Origin: Barnesiella intestinihominis YIT 11860
GTDB lineage: Bacteria > Bacteroidota > Bacteroidia > Bacteroidales > Barnesiellaceae
DNA: 64,000 nt
Direction of reading: 5' to 3'
NCBI RefSeq assembly: GCF_000296465.1
Contig: NZ_JH815205.1
Span: 186,001 to 250,000, forward strand
Every line of letters begins with the position of its first letter. Position 1 is the first letter of the stretch. Made by a program: the position numbers and the translations under genes. Shown in pieces: positions 32,223-41,607 of the stretch. The notes below the pieces were generated by a model. It was not told the DNA's origin. It saw nothing but the letters and a program-made list of their open reading frames with translations, and ran no database searches.

Positions 32223-32684
32223 ATGGAAAATCTCGAAAAACAATTTGAACAAGAACTATCGGCAAGTCGAATGCAAATAGAACTGCTGCGTAATCAAGTG
32301 TTGTTACAGTATTACACACAGCTCCTCGAACTCGATCCCCTTTTGCAACCCCAAGAGGTAAAAGCCCTGATGAGCTGTATCAACACGCTCGAACGTTACG
32401 CCCGTAAATATGATTCCAAAAAGAAACATAATGATACGACACAAGCCTCTTCGGCAACACAGCAATCGGCACGCAGCGATAACGAAAACATAGATTCCAT
32501 ACCTGACAACAACCAAAAACAAGACCCTTGTAATCTAACAATAGTCAATCCTCTGACAATTGTCAAAGAAACATCGCCCCATCAAATCCCCCTCGTCCGA
32601 CCGGTAAAAAATCAATTACCTAAAATGATAAAGGCAACAACGCCCGGCAATCCCAAAGGAAAAAGGAAAAAGAAACGTAAATAA
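32223..32684 (+). CDS. hypothetical protein with coiled-coil N-terminus and basic tail
   Basis: 153 residues from ATG 32223. Residues about 1-65 form a helix pair (LEKQFEQELSASRMQIELLR, LLQPQEVKALMSCINTLERY). The middle is polar and disordered (HNDTTQASSATQQSARSDN) and the end is strongly basic (GNPKGKRKKKRK). Possibly nucleic-acid binding. No family recognised. It stands alone outside the integrative element. Confidence 0.6.
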   Translation: MENLEKQFEQELSASRMQIELLRNQVLLQYYTQLLELDPLLQPQEVKALMSCINTLERYARKYDSKKKHNDTTQASSATQQSARSDNENIDSIPDNNQKQDPCNLTIVNPLTIVKETSPHQIPLVRPVKNQLPKMIKATTPGNPKGKRKKKRK

Positions 32685-32782
32685 AACCTCGCTCAGAAAC
32701 AGGTCCAAATTGTTTCGAACCATTCTCAAAATCAATATTTCAAAACCTCCGACCGAATTCCAATAAAAAAGTATCCCGGAAA

Positions 32783-33679
32783 TCAATTCCGCATGCGATA
32801 CTCATTAGGGGTAACACCCACTTTCTGCTTGAATAAACGACTGAAATGTTGTGGATACTTGAACCCCAAGCTATAAGCAATTTCACTGACCGAAAGACTG
32901 GTATCGAAAATACGGTCTTTCGCTACTCCGATCAACTTAGCTTGTATATACTCCTGTGCAGAATTTCCGGTCTCTTTTTTAATCAAGTCACCAAAATAAT
33001 TAGGCGACAAATGCAAGGAATCGGCACAATATTGAACCGACGGAAGCCCTATGATTTGAGGTTTCTCCGATTGAAAATAATCGTTCAACAAATTCTCGAA
33101 GCGAGTCAAAATATCTTTATTCACATGGCTGCGAGTAATAAATTGTCGGTCATAAAACCGAACGCAATAATTCAAGAACAATTCTATATTATTTACAATC
33201 AATGTCTTGCTATGCTTATCGATAGCATGTTGCAATTCCGACTCTATATTATGAAAACAATCGAGAATTACTTTTCGTTCCTGTTCCGACAAATGAAGCG
33301 CCTCATTCGATTCATAAGAAAAGAAAGTATAGTTCTTCATCTCGCGTACAAGCGAAGTACCCCGTATCAAATCAGGGTGGAACAAAAGAGCCCAGCCCTT
33401 AGGCTGGAAATATTCTCCATTATTGACAATCCCTACGACTTGTCCCGGAGCCAGAAAAACAAGCGTTCCTTCTTGATAATCATAATAATTCCGACCATAA
33501 CGAATATCCCCGCATTTCACATCTTTCAAAAAAACGGCATAAAAACCAAACCGTTGAAGAGAATGCAGCATAGGCTTGCATTTCGAAAAATCGACAACGC
33601 TGACTAACGGGTGCAAGGTTTCTTGTCCCATCATATCGTTATATTGGAATATATTGTCAAGTTTCAAAATCTCGTTCAT
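32783..33679 (-). CDS. AraC-family transcriptional regulator
   Basis: 298 residues from ATG 33679; a TTG 16 codons upstream is less likely. The N-terminal cupin-like sensor (about 1-170) is followed by two HTH motifs at about 190-298 (QYCADSLHLSPNYFGDLIKK, SVSEIAYSLGFKYPQHFSRL, FKQKVGVTPNEYR). It is divergent from the flavodoxin-type gene at 33913, which it probably controls. Confidence 0.92.
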   Translation of the reverse strand: MNEILKLDNIFQYNDMMGQETLHPLVSVVDFSKCKPMLHSLQRFGFYAVFLKDVKCGDIRYGRNYYDYQEGTLVFLAPGQVVGIVNNGEYFQPKGWALLFHPDLIRGTSLVREMKNYTFFSYESNEALHLSEQERKVILDCFHNIESELQHAIDKHSKTLIVNNIELFLNYCVRFYDRQFITRSHVNKDILTRFENLLNDYFQSEKPQIIGLPSVQYCADSLHLSPNYFGDLIKKETGNSAQEYIQAKLIGVAKDRIFDTSLSVSEIAYSLGFKYPQHFSRLFKQKVGVTPNEYRMRN

Positions 33680-33773
33680 AATCGTTTGTCTTTCAAAATT
33701 CCACAAAAAAAAAGAATACACTCTCAAAAATATTTAATCATACGAAACGCAGTCATTCTCTGTTTTACGAAAA

Positions 33774-33886
33774 CAAAGTTAATACTTTTCCAAATAGGTC
33801 TCATACCTCAACTTCCGAATCCGTAAAAATGGTATATCTATCTGTAATCTATATACAAAGCCCTTACGATTTCCCTTCTAATTTTG
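33774..33886. promoter_or_regulatory. divergent promoters between the AraC gene and the flavoprotein gene
   Basis: Leftward TAACTTTG (minus strand, 33774-33781) and rightward TAATTTTG (33879-33886). The rightward box is 26 bases before the start at 33913. Confidence 0.5.
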
Positions 33887-33912
33887 TCTCACGAATCTAA
33901 TGGTAAAGAAAC

Positions 33913-34452
33913 ATGAACAAAAATGTACTGATACTTTCTTCAAGCCCGCGGCGAGGCGGCAACTCCGACCGCCTATGCGATGCTTTCCTACAAGGCTGTA
34001 AAGATGCCGGGCACACGGTCGAAAAAATATTTCTAAAAGACAAACACATAAACTACTGCACAGGTTGCGGTATATGTAGCATGTACGGCAAGCCTTGTCC
34101 GCAAAAAGACGATGCCGCCGAAGTGCTCGAAAAAATGATTGCCGCCGATGTCATAGTCATGGCAACGCCCGTCTATTTCTATACGATGAGTGCACAGATG
34201 AAAACCCTCATCGACCGTTGTTGCGCCCGTTACACAGAAATCACAAACAAAAATTTTTATTTCATCGTAACGGCCGCCGAACCGAGTATCCCGGCTATGG
34301 AACGCACGATTGACGGATTCCGAGGATTTCTCGACTGTCTCGAAGGAGCTCGTGAAAAAGGGATTATCTATGGAACCGGGGTATGGAAAGTCGGAGAAAT
34401 AGAAGGAAAACCCGTTTTGAAAGAAGCCTATGAAATCGGGGAAAAAATTTAG
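33913..34452 (+). CDS. flavodoxin-fold NAD(P)H-dependent oxidoreductase (iron-sulfur flavoprotein type)
   Basis: 179 residues. Phosphate-binding SSSPRRGGNSDRLCDAF at the N-terminus, a cysteine group YCTGCGICSMYGKPCPQKDD at about 48-68, and ATPVYFYTMSAQMKTLIDR. This is the FMN_red/flavodoxin_2 group; the CxxCxxC-type cluster suggests an iron-sulfur flavoprotein, although the usual spacing is CX2CX2CX5C. Probably reduces quinones or small electrophiles. The stop codon overlaps the second MITE-like element. Confidence 0.88.
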   Translation: MNKNVLILSSSPRRGGNSDRLCDAFLQGCKDAGHTVEKIFLKDKHINYCTGCGICSMYGKPCPQKDDAAEVLEKMIAADVIVMATPVYFYTMSAQMKTLIDRCCARYTEITNKNFYFIVTAAEPSIPAMERTIDGFRGFLDCLEGAREKGIIYGTGVWKVGEIEGKPVLKEAYEIGEKI

Positions 34453-34643
34453 AAGATGTTTTAAATTTATTCCGAGACAGATTGAGCCTATGTTGAAGCA
34501 GATTGGAGTTCGAGATATGCAGTCAATAGCGGGCTATTGACAAAAATCAAGGGATTCAAGATGCGAGACAGGGGCTCAACATGGCCGGAACATACCTGCT
34601 TGAAATGATAATATTATTTCTCTATAAATTTAAAACAGCTTCT
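34451..34643. mobile_element. MITE-like element, copy 2 (193 bp)
   Basis: Ends AGAAGATGTTTTAAATTTAT and an inverted AGAAGCTGTTTTAAATTTAT (19 of 20). Same length as copy 1 and about 90 percent identical; the left arm of the inner hairpin has diverged here (TATGCAGTCAATAGC) while the right arm matches copy 1. Begins inside the TAG stop of the upstream flavoprotein gene. Confidence 0.85.
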
Positions 34644-34663
34644 TAATAAACAATCAAATAATT

Positions 34664-35218
34664 ATGACGAACAAAATAATATTAATCATGATGTTGCTCA
34701 CATGCCTATCCACTCCCGCTCAGAAAAAGGAGATCGGCGAGAAAATACTTGTCGTCTATTTCTCACACAGCGGTAATACCCGCACCGTTGCAGAACAAAT
34801 TACCCGACCGACCAGAGCCGACTTGTTCGAAATACAACCCCAAGAAGCCTATCCCACCGACTACCATTCAGTCGTGAATCAAGCTAAAAAAGAGATAAAT
34901 ACCAACCATCGCCCTGCGCTGAAAAACGATGTACAAGATTTCGATAAATACGACATAATATTCGTCGGCTCGCCCAACTGGTGGAGCACCATAGCGCCAC
35001 CGGTAGCTACATTCTTGGAAAGACACGATTTCTCGGGAAAAACCATCGTTCCTTTCATGACTCATGGAGGAGGCCGATTCGGGCATTCTATTTCCGACAT
35101 GAAGAAATTATGCCCCGATGCATCTTTCTTAGAAGGTCTGGCAATCAGAGACAGTTATGTAAACGACAATCGTCAAGACGTAGTTAAATGGTTGCAAACA
35201 CTAAAACGCCTTAATTAA
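34664..35218 (+). CDS. exported flavodoxin
   Basis: 184 residues. N-terminal signal (about 1-19, LTCLSTPAQ), then a flavodoxin domain with the FMN phosphate loop FSHSGNTRTVAE and VGSPNWWSTIAPPVATFL. Exported flavodoxins of this kind are frequent in Bacteroidales next to CMD and aldo/keto reductase genes. FMN binding outside the cytoplasm is unusual and cofactor loading is unexplained. It follows the MITE-like element and precedes the CMD gene by 15 bases. Confidence 0.88.
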   Translation: MTNKIILIMMLLTCLSTPAQKKEIGEKILVVYFSHSGNTRTVAEQITRPTRADLFEIQPQEAYPTDYHSVVNQAKKEINTNHRPALKNDVQDFDKYDIIFVGSPNWWSTIAPPVATFLERHDFSGKTIVPFMTHGGGRFGHSISDMKKLCPDASFLEGLAIRDSYVNDNRQDVVKWLQTLKRLN

Positions 35219-35233
35219 TTAAATGATTATGTT

Positions 35234-36064
35234 ATGAAACAAAAAATAGTTCTGATAATAGGAATATCTTTAAGCTTAACATTTGGTGTCGAAGCTAAAA
35301 ACGATAAAAAAGATACGACGATGGACAGAATAGAAACATGTAAACAAAATTATACCCGATTGTTCGGTGGTGAAGCTCTCTCAGGGAAAGGAAGCGACCC
35401 CGAGTTGATGGATATACTTCAAAAATTCATTTTCGGCGAAGTATTCGAAACCGGTTCTCTCGACCACAAAACCCGCGAGATGATTACGTGTGTCACCTTA
35501 GCCTCCATGCAAACACTCCCCCAGTTGAAATCCCATGCAGCAGCGGCACTCAACGTAGGAGTATCTCCGATAGAATTGCGCGAAGCCATCTATCAATGCG
35601 CCCCATTTATCGGATTCCCCAAAACATTGAATGCCATTTCGACAATTAATGAAGTCTTTCAAGAAAAAGGAATCCCTTTACCTTTGGAAGCACAAGGAAC
35701 GGTGAATGAAGACAACCGATACGAAAAAGGGAAAGAAATACAATACCCTCTATACGGCGACGAAATAGCCCGAACATTTAGTAACTTACCCGACGAAATG
35801 AATGAAAGTCTCCCTCGGTTTCTCACCGAAGTAGGTTTCGGTGATTTCTATACCCGTTCTGGACTCGACATCAAAACAAGGGAGCTACTTTCTCTTTGTG
35901 TATTAGCAGCTATCGGAGCTGAATCTCAAATACATTCGCACAGCAAGGGCAATATCAAGGCTGGAAACGACAAAGCCACCCAAATCGCAGCGATGATACA
36001 ATGCCTTCCCTACATAGGATTTCCAAATGCGTTGAATGCGATTCGTATTATCGACGCTTTATAA
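35234..36064 (+). CDS. exported carboxymuconolactone decarboxylase-like protein, two domains
   Basis: 276 residues: signal about 1-21, then two CMD/AhpD-type helical domains at about 45-130 and 165-275 (TREMITCVTLASMQTLPQLKSH and TRELLSLCVLAAIGAESQIHSH mark the repeated core). The AhpD CxxC is absent: the repeat lines carry CVTLA and CVLAA with single Cys and a His. Function uncertain; perhaps a redox or ring-lactone enzyme. Cotranscribed with the exported flavodoxin. Confidence 0.87.
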   Translation: MKQKIVLIIGISLSLTFGVEAKNDKKDTTMDRIETCKQNYTRLFGGEALSGKGSDPELMDILQKFIFGEVFETGSLDHKTREMITCVTLASMQTLPQLKSHAAAALNVGVSPIELREAIYQCAPFIGFPKTLNAISTINEVFQEKGIPLPLEAQGTVNEDNRYEKGKEIQYPLYGDEIARTFSNLPDEMNESLPRFLTEVGFGDFYTRSGLDIKTRELLSLCVLAAIGAESQIHSHSKGNIKAGNDKATQIAAMIQCLPYIGFPNALNAIRIIDAL

Positions 36065-36133
36065 TACATTACAAAGAAATAAGATTTGAAGAAAACGATC
36101 CAATCTTAATTCTCTCTCCGAGGCCTATCCGAT

Positions 36134-36179
36134 AAAAAGCGGGAAAAGGGAAATGGATTTTTCCCTTTTCCCGCTTTTT
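36134..36179. terminator. bidirectional terminator between convergent genes
   Basis: A perfect 20-bp stem (AAAAAGCGGGAAAAGGGAAA at 36134-36153 with its complement at 36160-36179) and a 6-base loop. A/T tracts on both sides allow use in both directions. Confidence 0.9.
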
Positions 36180-36224
36180 CTGTGAAAGAGGTCGGGCTAT
36201 ATACCCATACCACAACAACGTCTA

Positions 36225-37091
36225 TCAGCTGTTTGGATTAAACTTTTTGTCATATTCCAATAAATACCTTGCCATATCTGGATCATTGAAATCAACTTTA
36301 AGTTTACCGGTATCCATTCTTCGAATGGTCTCCTTATCCTCTTCTGTCAGTTCAAAATCGGCTATATTGAAATTGCTCGCCATACGATCCTTATGAATAG
36401 ATTTAGGAATAGCGACAATGCCCTCGCTCGTTAGAAACTTCAAAGCCACCTGTGCATTGGTTTTACCATATTTCGTACCGATAGCCTTCAAAGTCTCATC
36501 TGTAAAAAGTCTGTCCGACCCCTGTGCCAAAGGGCCCCATGCCATCAAATGCATCCCGTAGTCGTTGATTAATTCTCGCATCCTCTTCTGTTGGGAAAAG
36601 ACGTGCGTTTCTAACTGTAACACAGAAGGTTTCACTTCCACATTCTCCACCAAATCTACGAATCGGGCATCATAGAAATTACTCAAACCGATAGCACGCA
36701 CCATACCGTCTCGGTACGCTCGTTCCATAGCTCGGTACGTCCCGTAATAGTCTCCGAAAGGCTGATGTATGAGTAACAAATCTATATAATCGGTTTTCAA
36801 TTTTCGAAGCGACTCACCGATACTTCGGAAGGCCTTCTCCTCTCCTGCATTGGAAATCCACACTTTGGTCGTAATAAACAATTCGTTGCGAGGTACACCA
36901 CACTTCTCGATAGCCCGTCCTACACCGTCCTCATTATAATAGGCCTGTGCTGTATCGATTAATCGATAACCTACTTCAATGGCATCCAGAGCGCAACGTT
37001 CGCATTCCTCCGAATTAACAAGGAATACACCATAACCCAACACCGGCATCTCGACACCGTTGTTCAATTTAATTGTCTTCATTTCAGTCAT
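36225..37091 (-). CDS. aldo/keto reductase (2,5-diketo-gluconate reductase type), second copy
   Basis: 288 residues, complete AKR barrel: LNNGVEMPVLGYGVF, catalytic DTAQAYYNEDGVG (Asp, Tyr), TTKVW (Lys), LLIHQPFGDYYG (His), C-terminal IPKSIHKDRM for NADPH. Its start overlaps the stop of the preceding paralogue by 8 bases. The substrate is unknown; such pairs handle small aldehydes or ketones. Confidence 0.93.
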   Translation of the reverse strand: MTEMKTIKLNNGVEMPVLGYGVFLVNSEECERCALDAIEVGYRLIDTAQAYYNEDGVGRAIEKCGVPRNELFITTKVWISNAGEEKAFRSIGESLRKLKTDYIDLLLIHQPFGDYYGTYRAMERAYRDGMVRAIGLSNFYDARFVDLVENVEVKPSVLQLETHVFSQQKRMRELINDYGMHLMAWGPLAQGSDRLFTDETLKAIGTKYGKTNAQVALKFLTSEGIVAIPKSIHKDRMASNFNIADFELTEEDKETIRRMDTGKLKVDFNDPDMARYLLEYDKKFNPNS

Positions 37092-37932
37092 GTATTTTAT
37101 GAGTTCCTATTGCTCTTACAGTCGGCAAATCCATATCGTCATAAATTGGACTCTTTCTCGTGTCCAATCCCGCGATAGCTTTCATTTCCTCATCTGTAAG
37201 AATAAAATCGAAGATATTCAAATTCTCTATCATTCGTTCCTTGCGCACGGTCTTGGGTATAACCACGATGTTGCGCTGGTTGAGCCAGCGAAGCACGACC
37301 GCCCCCACGCCTTTACCGTGCCGTGCAGCGATTTCTTTCAGCACCGGGTGATTGAAAATGTCGTTCTGCCCTTCGGCGAAAGGAGCCCATGCTTCATGTT
37401 GGATGCCCTCCTGTTGCAGAAACGTATTGGCGGCTTGTTGCTGAAAAAACGGGTGAGTTTCCAACTGATTCACAGCAGGTCTTACCTCATTGTGCAGAAA
37501 AAGATCTTGCAATCGTTCGTCAGAAAAGCTCGTCACACCAATAGCGCGAATACGGCCCTCTTTATACAACCGTTCCATTGCCCGCCATGCCGCATAATAA
37601 TTCCCATAGGGTTTATGCATCAGATACAGGTCGAGGTAATCGAGACCCAGTTTCTTCATTGAGAGATCGAATGCTCGCAGGGCATCGTCATACTCATAAT
37701 CCTGTACCCACAATTTGGTGGTAATGAAAAACTCTTCGCGTTTTATGCCGCTTCGACGAATGGCGCTCCCCACCTGTTCCTCGTTAAAATAAGCGGACGC
37801 CGTGTCTATCAGACGGTAACCGACTTCTATTGCATCGGTTACAACCCGTTCTGTTTCATTCTCAGGGATTTGGAAAACGCCGAAACCTATGGCCGGCATC
37901 ATCACCCCGTTGTTCAGTCTTACATCTTTCAT
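37084..37932 (-). CDS. aldo/keto reductase (2,5-diketo-gluconate reductase type), first copy
   Basis: 282 residues, same fold and motifs as its neighbour (MPAIGFGVFQIP, DTASAYFNEEQVG, LYLMHKPYGNYYA, IPKTVRKERM). The two are diverged tandem paralogues in one operon, divergent from an AraC-family gene that probably regulates them. Confidence 0.93.
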   Translation of the reverse strand: MKDVRLNNGVMMPAIGFGVFQIPENETERVVTDAIEVGYRLIDTASAYFNEEQVGSAIRRSGIKREEFFITTKLWVQDYEYDDALRAFDLSMKKLGLDYLDLYLMHKPYGNYYAAWRAMERLYKEGRIRAIGVTSFSDERLQDLFLHNEVRPAVNQLETHPFFQQQAANTFLQQEGIQHEAWAPFAEGQNDIFNHPVLKEIAARHGKGVGAVVLRWLNQRNIVVIPKTVRKERMIENLNIFDFILTDEEMKAIAGLDTRKSPIYDDMDLPTVRAIGTHKIHD

Positions 37933-37957
37933 ATCTTTCTGGTTTGATTGCCTGTTG

Positions 37958-38039
37958 CAAAGTTACCGCACACTCATCGCTCTATTGTTATAAAAATCGA
38001 GGATAAATTTTCACTATTCGTGGTTTTCGGTTATTTTTG
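37958..38039. promoter_or_regulatory. divergent promoters between the aldo/keto reductases and the AraC gene
   Basis: Leftward TAACTTTG (minus strand, 37958-37965) 26 bases before the reductase start, and rightward TATTTTTG (38032-38039) 20 bases before the regulator start. Confidence 0.55.
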
Positions 38040-38058
38040 AGACAAAAGAAAAACGGTT

Positions 38059-38886
38059 ATGGAACAGACGGACTTCGACGGAATTGTTTTTGCCGACACC
38101 TTGCAAGATTTCAATAACTTGCGTTATGCGGGGCATATTGTTCATACCCTTTGCTGCGGCGGCAATATGGGATTTACCTTTCAAGACACACGCTACAATA
38201 TTGCAGTGGGCGATTATGTCATTCTGCCTAATGGAGAACTCGGTTCTGAGTTTTCAATATCCGACGATTTTCAAGGTATTTTAATGAGCCTTTCGGAAAC
38301 CTTTGTCGCCTCTATCGCTATCCGTAGCAATTACGGCATTATAGGACATCTATCGCTTTTACAAAATCCCGTTATGAAACTTTCTCCCCACGACTTTCGG
38401 ATATGTGAAGCTGCCTTGCGAGTCCTTCGTATGCGCATGACCGAAAAAGGGCACTCGTTTTATGAAGAATTGCTCGGTAGTCTACTGACCGCACATATTC
38501 TCGACCTTTACGATATCCATGCCCGTAGCCGTAACGTATCGCAACTGTCGGAACATACAGCCTCGCAATTACGTAAATTCATCGAATTACTGTACAACGG
38601 CGAATACATACGGAACAGGGAACTCGACTTTTATGCTTCCCTCCTCTGTATCACCCCGCATTATTTGTCGGAGCTGTGTCGAAAAGTAAGCGGGCGCCCG
38701 GCTACTTATTGGATAGACCGCTTTACCATTCAGGAAATCACTCGCCTACTTCGTCAAAAGGAACTATCCCTGACGGCAATTTCCGAGCGAATGAATTTCT
38801 CGTCCGTTTCTTATTTCAGCCGTTATGTACAAAAGCGACTCAAAATTTCACCATCGGAATACCGAAACTGTTATACTCGGGACTGA
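38059..38886 (+). CDS. AraC-family transcriptional regulator
   Basis: 275 residues. Cupin-like N-terminal part (NMGFTFQDTRYNIAVGDYVILP) and C-terminal double HTH (ASLLCITPHYLSELCRKVSG, LTAISERMNFSSVSYFSRYV, QKRLKISPSEYR). Divergent from the tandem aldo/keto reductases, hence their likely regulator. Confidence 0.92.
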   Translation: MEQTDFDGIVFADTLQDFNNLRYAGHIVHTLCCGGNMGFTFQDTRYNIAVGDYVILPNGELGSEFSISDDFQGILMSLSETFVASIAIRSNYGIIGHLSLLQNPVMKLSPHDFRICEAALRVLRMRMTEKGHSFYEELLGSLLTAHILDLYDIHARSRNVSQLSEHTASQLRKFIELLYNGEYIRNRELDFYASLLCITPHYLSELCRKVSGRPATYWIDRFTIQEITRLLRQKELSLTAISERMNFSSVSYFSRYVQKRLKISPSEYRNCYTRD

Positions 38887-38947
38887 ACCTACTCCACCAA
38901 TACTTGTCGCTTGGAAAACGTACGATAATCCATCGGTGACATTCCTG

Positions 38948-40555
38948 TCAACGAATCGTATCTTCTTTCCTTCCCTCTTTGGAAAAGCCCATCGCAAACA
39001 GACGACCGACGACCGGAACCCGAAAAACTTTGATGCGATGGACAACTTTCGTATAACGAGCGAAAAGAATGAAAATCAGCAGTAAAATACCGGCAAGAAC
39101 GGCATAACCAAATACCTCTTTAACCGACACCAATATCACCTGTCGTTGCAATTCACCGAAATATATAGAGAATGGCAATCGTACCGTAACCGGATTCAAC
39201 GAATCCAACACTCCGCCTAATGTATAATAATTGGACTGCACGGTGATTTTGAACAACCGGGAAACCACCGCCGTAGCTATCGGGCCTCCGATTCCCTCCC
39301 TCACGAACCCAACGGCGCAAAGAGACTGAAAGAAATGGCGGAAGGGAATTATCTGAGAAAGATAGGTAGTCAATACAATATAAATCATCGTATTACCCAT
39401 ATTTCTCAAAACGACGGGCAGGTAGAGCTTCTCGATGTTCGTGTCGGGTGAAATCAAAAAATACATTATAATCAGATACGACACCACCAAAACAAACCCG
39501 ATAAATGTCGCCATCTTATAACCCGTTCGGAGCCGAGCCAAGACCAACCACGAGGCCAAAGCCCCCAAACCGACACCCAACAGAGAAGGGAAATTCAAAG
39601 AGACATTATTCAATGTATCGTAATGAAGTATTCCCCCGGTATAAACACCCTGCAATACAGTCGATACAGCTGTCAGGAAGTTCAAGGCAAAAAATAAGAA
39701 CATCACCGTAAAGAAATGCTTGTACTTGAAAGTCTCCGCCTCCACATATGGATGCCGGATATGCCCCATACGATACAAGTTGAGAGTCAGAAAGAAGAAG
39801 GCACAAACCAACGCCAGTCGAATATAGGGAGAATCGAACCAATCGTAATAGTCACCATAATTAAATGTAAAAGCTGTTAGTAACAAAACTACACTCCAAA
39901 GCACAAGCCCCACCCAATCTATGCCGTAAAGAGGTAATGGCGGACGTAAATAGAACGGGCGCAAGAACAGATGGGAAAGAAGAATAACCGCAAGCAACAA
40001 CCCCACAGCCAGATAGTGCATATACCGCCAACTGTAAAAGTAGGTGAGATAAGTCGCAGTCAACCCCGATAACTGAATATAACCGAAAATAGATAAATAA
40101 ATAACAGGGAAAAAGACAGCGAAATCGCGAGTAGGAGTTATGCGTAACTGTATGGACGAGAAACACTCGAACGTACCCCACATTCGTAAGAATCCCGCGA
40201 TAAAACAGGTCACAGCCAATAACGGTAGATTGCGAGTCTGCATGGTCACGAGATTACAAACGATAAGTCCGATCGCCACGGCAGGCAAGATCGTCCGCGT
40301 AGGGAATCGGAATTTCAATCGAAACAAAACGGGAAAAGCCATCGTTAACCCTATGAATGAAGCATACCCGGCCATGAGAATATCTTCCTGCATCAGCGAG
40401 GTGGCTCCCATCATCTCGTTCACCGAAACCAAATAGATTCCCCCCGAACACTGAAATACCATAATACAAAACAAGAATATCCCTACCCGAGCCCACATAG
40501 GAACCCACTCTTTGAAAGCGGGAATCTTGCGCATTAAATCATCGAGCGGCGTCAT
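38948..40555 (-). CDS. MFS drug transporter, 14-helix (EmrB-like)
   Basis: 535 residues with about 14 hydrophobic segments. The order HlyD-type adaptor upstream and TolC-type channel before it fits an EmrAB-TolC tripartite pump. Family motifs are weak and the sequence is diverged, as in many Bacteroidales EmrB-like proteins. It starts 17 bases inside the adaptor gene (an alternative ATG at 40534 follows the adaptor stop). Substrate unknown. Confidence 0.85.
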   Translation of the reverse strand: MTPLDDLMRKIPAFKEWVPMWARVGIFLFCIMVFQCSGGIYLVSVNEMMGATSLMQEDILMAGYASFIGLTMAFPVLFRLKFRFPTRTILPAVAIGLIVCNLVTMQTRNLPLLAVTCFIAGFLRMWGTFECFSSIQLRITPTRDFAVFFPVIYLSIFGYIQLSGLTATYLTYFYSWRYMHYLAVGLLLAVILLSHLFLRPFYLRPPLPLYGIDWVGLVLWSVVLLLTAFTFNYGDYYDWFDSPYIRLALVCAFFFLTLNLYRMGHIRHPYVEAETFKYKHFFTVMFLFFALNFLTAVSTVLQGVYTGGILHYDTLNNVSLNFPSLLGVGLGALASWLVLARLRTGYKMATFIGFVLVVSYLIIMYFLISPDTNIEKLYLPVVLRNMGNTMIYIVLTTYLSQIIPFRHFFQSLCAVGFVREGIGGPIATAVVSRLFKITVQSNYYTLGGVLDSLNPVTVRLPFSIYFGELQRQVILVSVKEVFGYAVLAGILLLIFILFARYTKVVHRIKVFRVPVVGRLFAMGFSKEGRKEDTIR

Positions 40556-41594
40556 AGTCCTGGTAGTTTACCTCGCACTCCACATTCAATCCGGCCCGTA
40601 ACCGATTCATATCCTCCGGGGTATTATCGGCAGAGAAAACAATTTTGACCGGAACCCGCTGCTCCACTTTCACGAAATTACCAGCTGAATTGTCTTGCGG
40701 GACAACAGCGAACTGCGCTCCCGTAGCTTTGGATATGGCTTGAACACACCCCTTATAAACCACATCGGGAATGGCATCGATTTTCATATCGACCCTCATG
40801 CCTTCGACAATACGGGTGGTCTGAGTCTCCTTGTAGTTAGCGATTACCCATTTTTCTTTTTCATCGACTATCGATAACAACGTCTGCCCCGGTTGTATAA
40901 GCTGTCCTTCCTGTATGGTCTTACGAGAAGTCACACCATCACAGGGAGCCAATACCACCGTATAAGAAAGATTCAATTTCGCCAAATCCAAAGCAGCCGA
41001 AGCCACGGCGACAGCTGCCTCGTTTTGATTCAACCTCTGGGTTTGTTCCTCTTTCACCAAAACAACGGAACGTTTTTGGCGAACCAACATTTCATACTTC
41101 GCCTTCAACGCCTCGTAATTGGTCTTCACGCCGTCATACTGTTGTGGAGTAACCGCCTCCTCGGAGAGCAATTTTTTATAGCGCACATAATCTTTCTCGG
41201 CATTTTTCAACAACACTTCTACCTCGTCAATACCGGCATCGGAAACTGCCAAATTATTGTGTGCTGTCGAAACCGCCGTTCCCATCGCACTCCGACCGGC
41301 TAAGGCATTTTGATAATCGGCCTCGGCCTGAGCCACCCGCAAACGGAATTCCGTATCCTCGATAAGTAACAAAGTATCGCCTTTATGGACAAACTCATAC
41401 TCATCGAAATATATCTTTTGTATGAAACCCTGCACCCGACTATTGACCGGCACGATCTGCTGCCGTACCTGCGCATTATCGGTATATTCTACTTGCCCTA
41501 AGTGGACGAATCGCGAGCATACCCACACGAACCCAATCATCAACAAAATGATGACAACAAGGTTAAAAACTATTTTTCGAGTTCTCTTATTCAT
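40539..41594 (-). CDS. HlyD/EmrA-family periplasmic adaptor
   Basis: 351 residues from ATG 41594. One N-terminal membrane helix (about 8-29), lipoyl halves (DNAQVRQQIVPVNSRVQGFI and AKLNLSYTVVLAPCDGVTSR) around a long coiled-coil hairpin (about 85-195), then a beta-barrel domain. Connects the MFS pump to the outer-membrane channel. Third-to-last gene order is channel, adaptor, pump on the minus strand. Confidence 0.93.
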   Translation of the reverse strand: MNKRTRKIVFNLVVIILLMIGFVWVCSRFVHLGQVEYTDNAQVRQQIVPVNSRVQGFIQKIYFDEYEFVHKGDTLLLIEDTEFRLRVAQAEADYQNALAGRSAMGTAVSTAHNNLAVSDAGIDEVEVLLKNAEKDYVRYKKLLSEEAVTPQQYDGVKTNYEALKAKYEMLVRQKRSVVLVKEEQTQRLNQNEAAVAVASAALDLAKLNLSYTVVLAPCDGVTSRKTIQEGQLIQPGQTLLSIVDEKEKWVIANYKETQTTRIVEGMRVDMKIDAIPDVVYKGCVQAISKATGAQFAVVPQDNSAGNFVKVEQRVPVKIVFSADNTPEDMNRLRAGLNVECEVNYQDYDAAR

Positions 41595-41607
41595 GACTGT
41601 AAACAAT

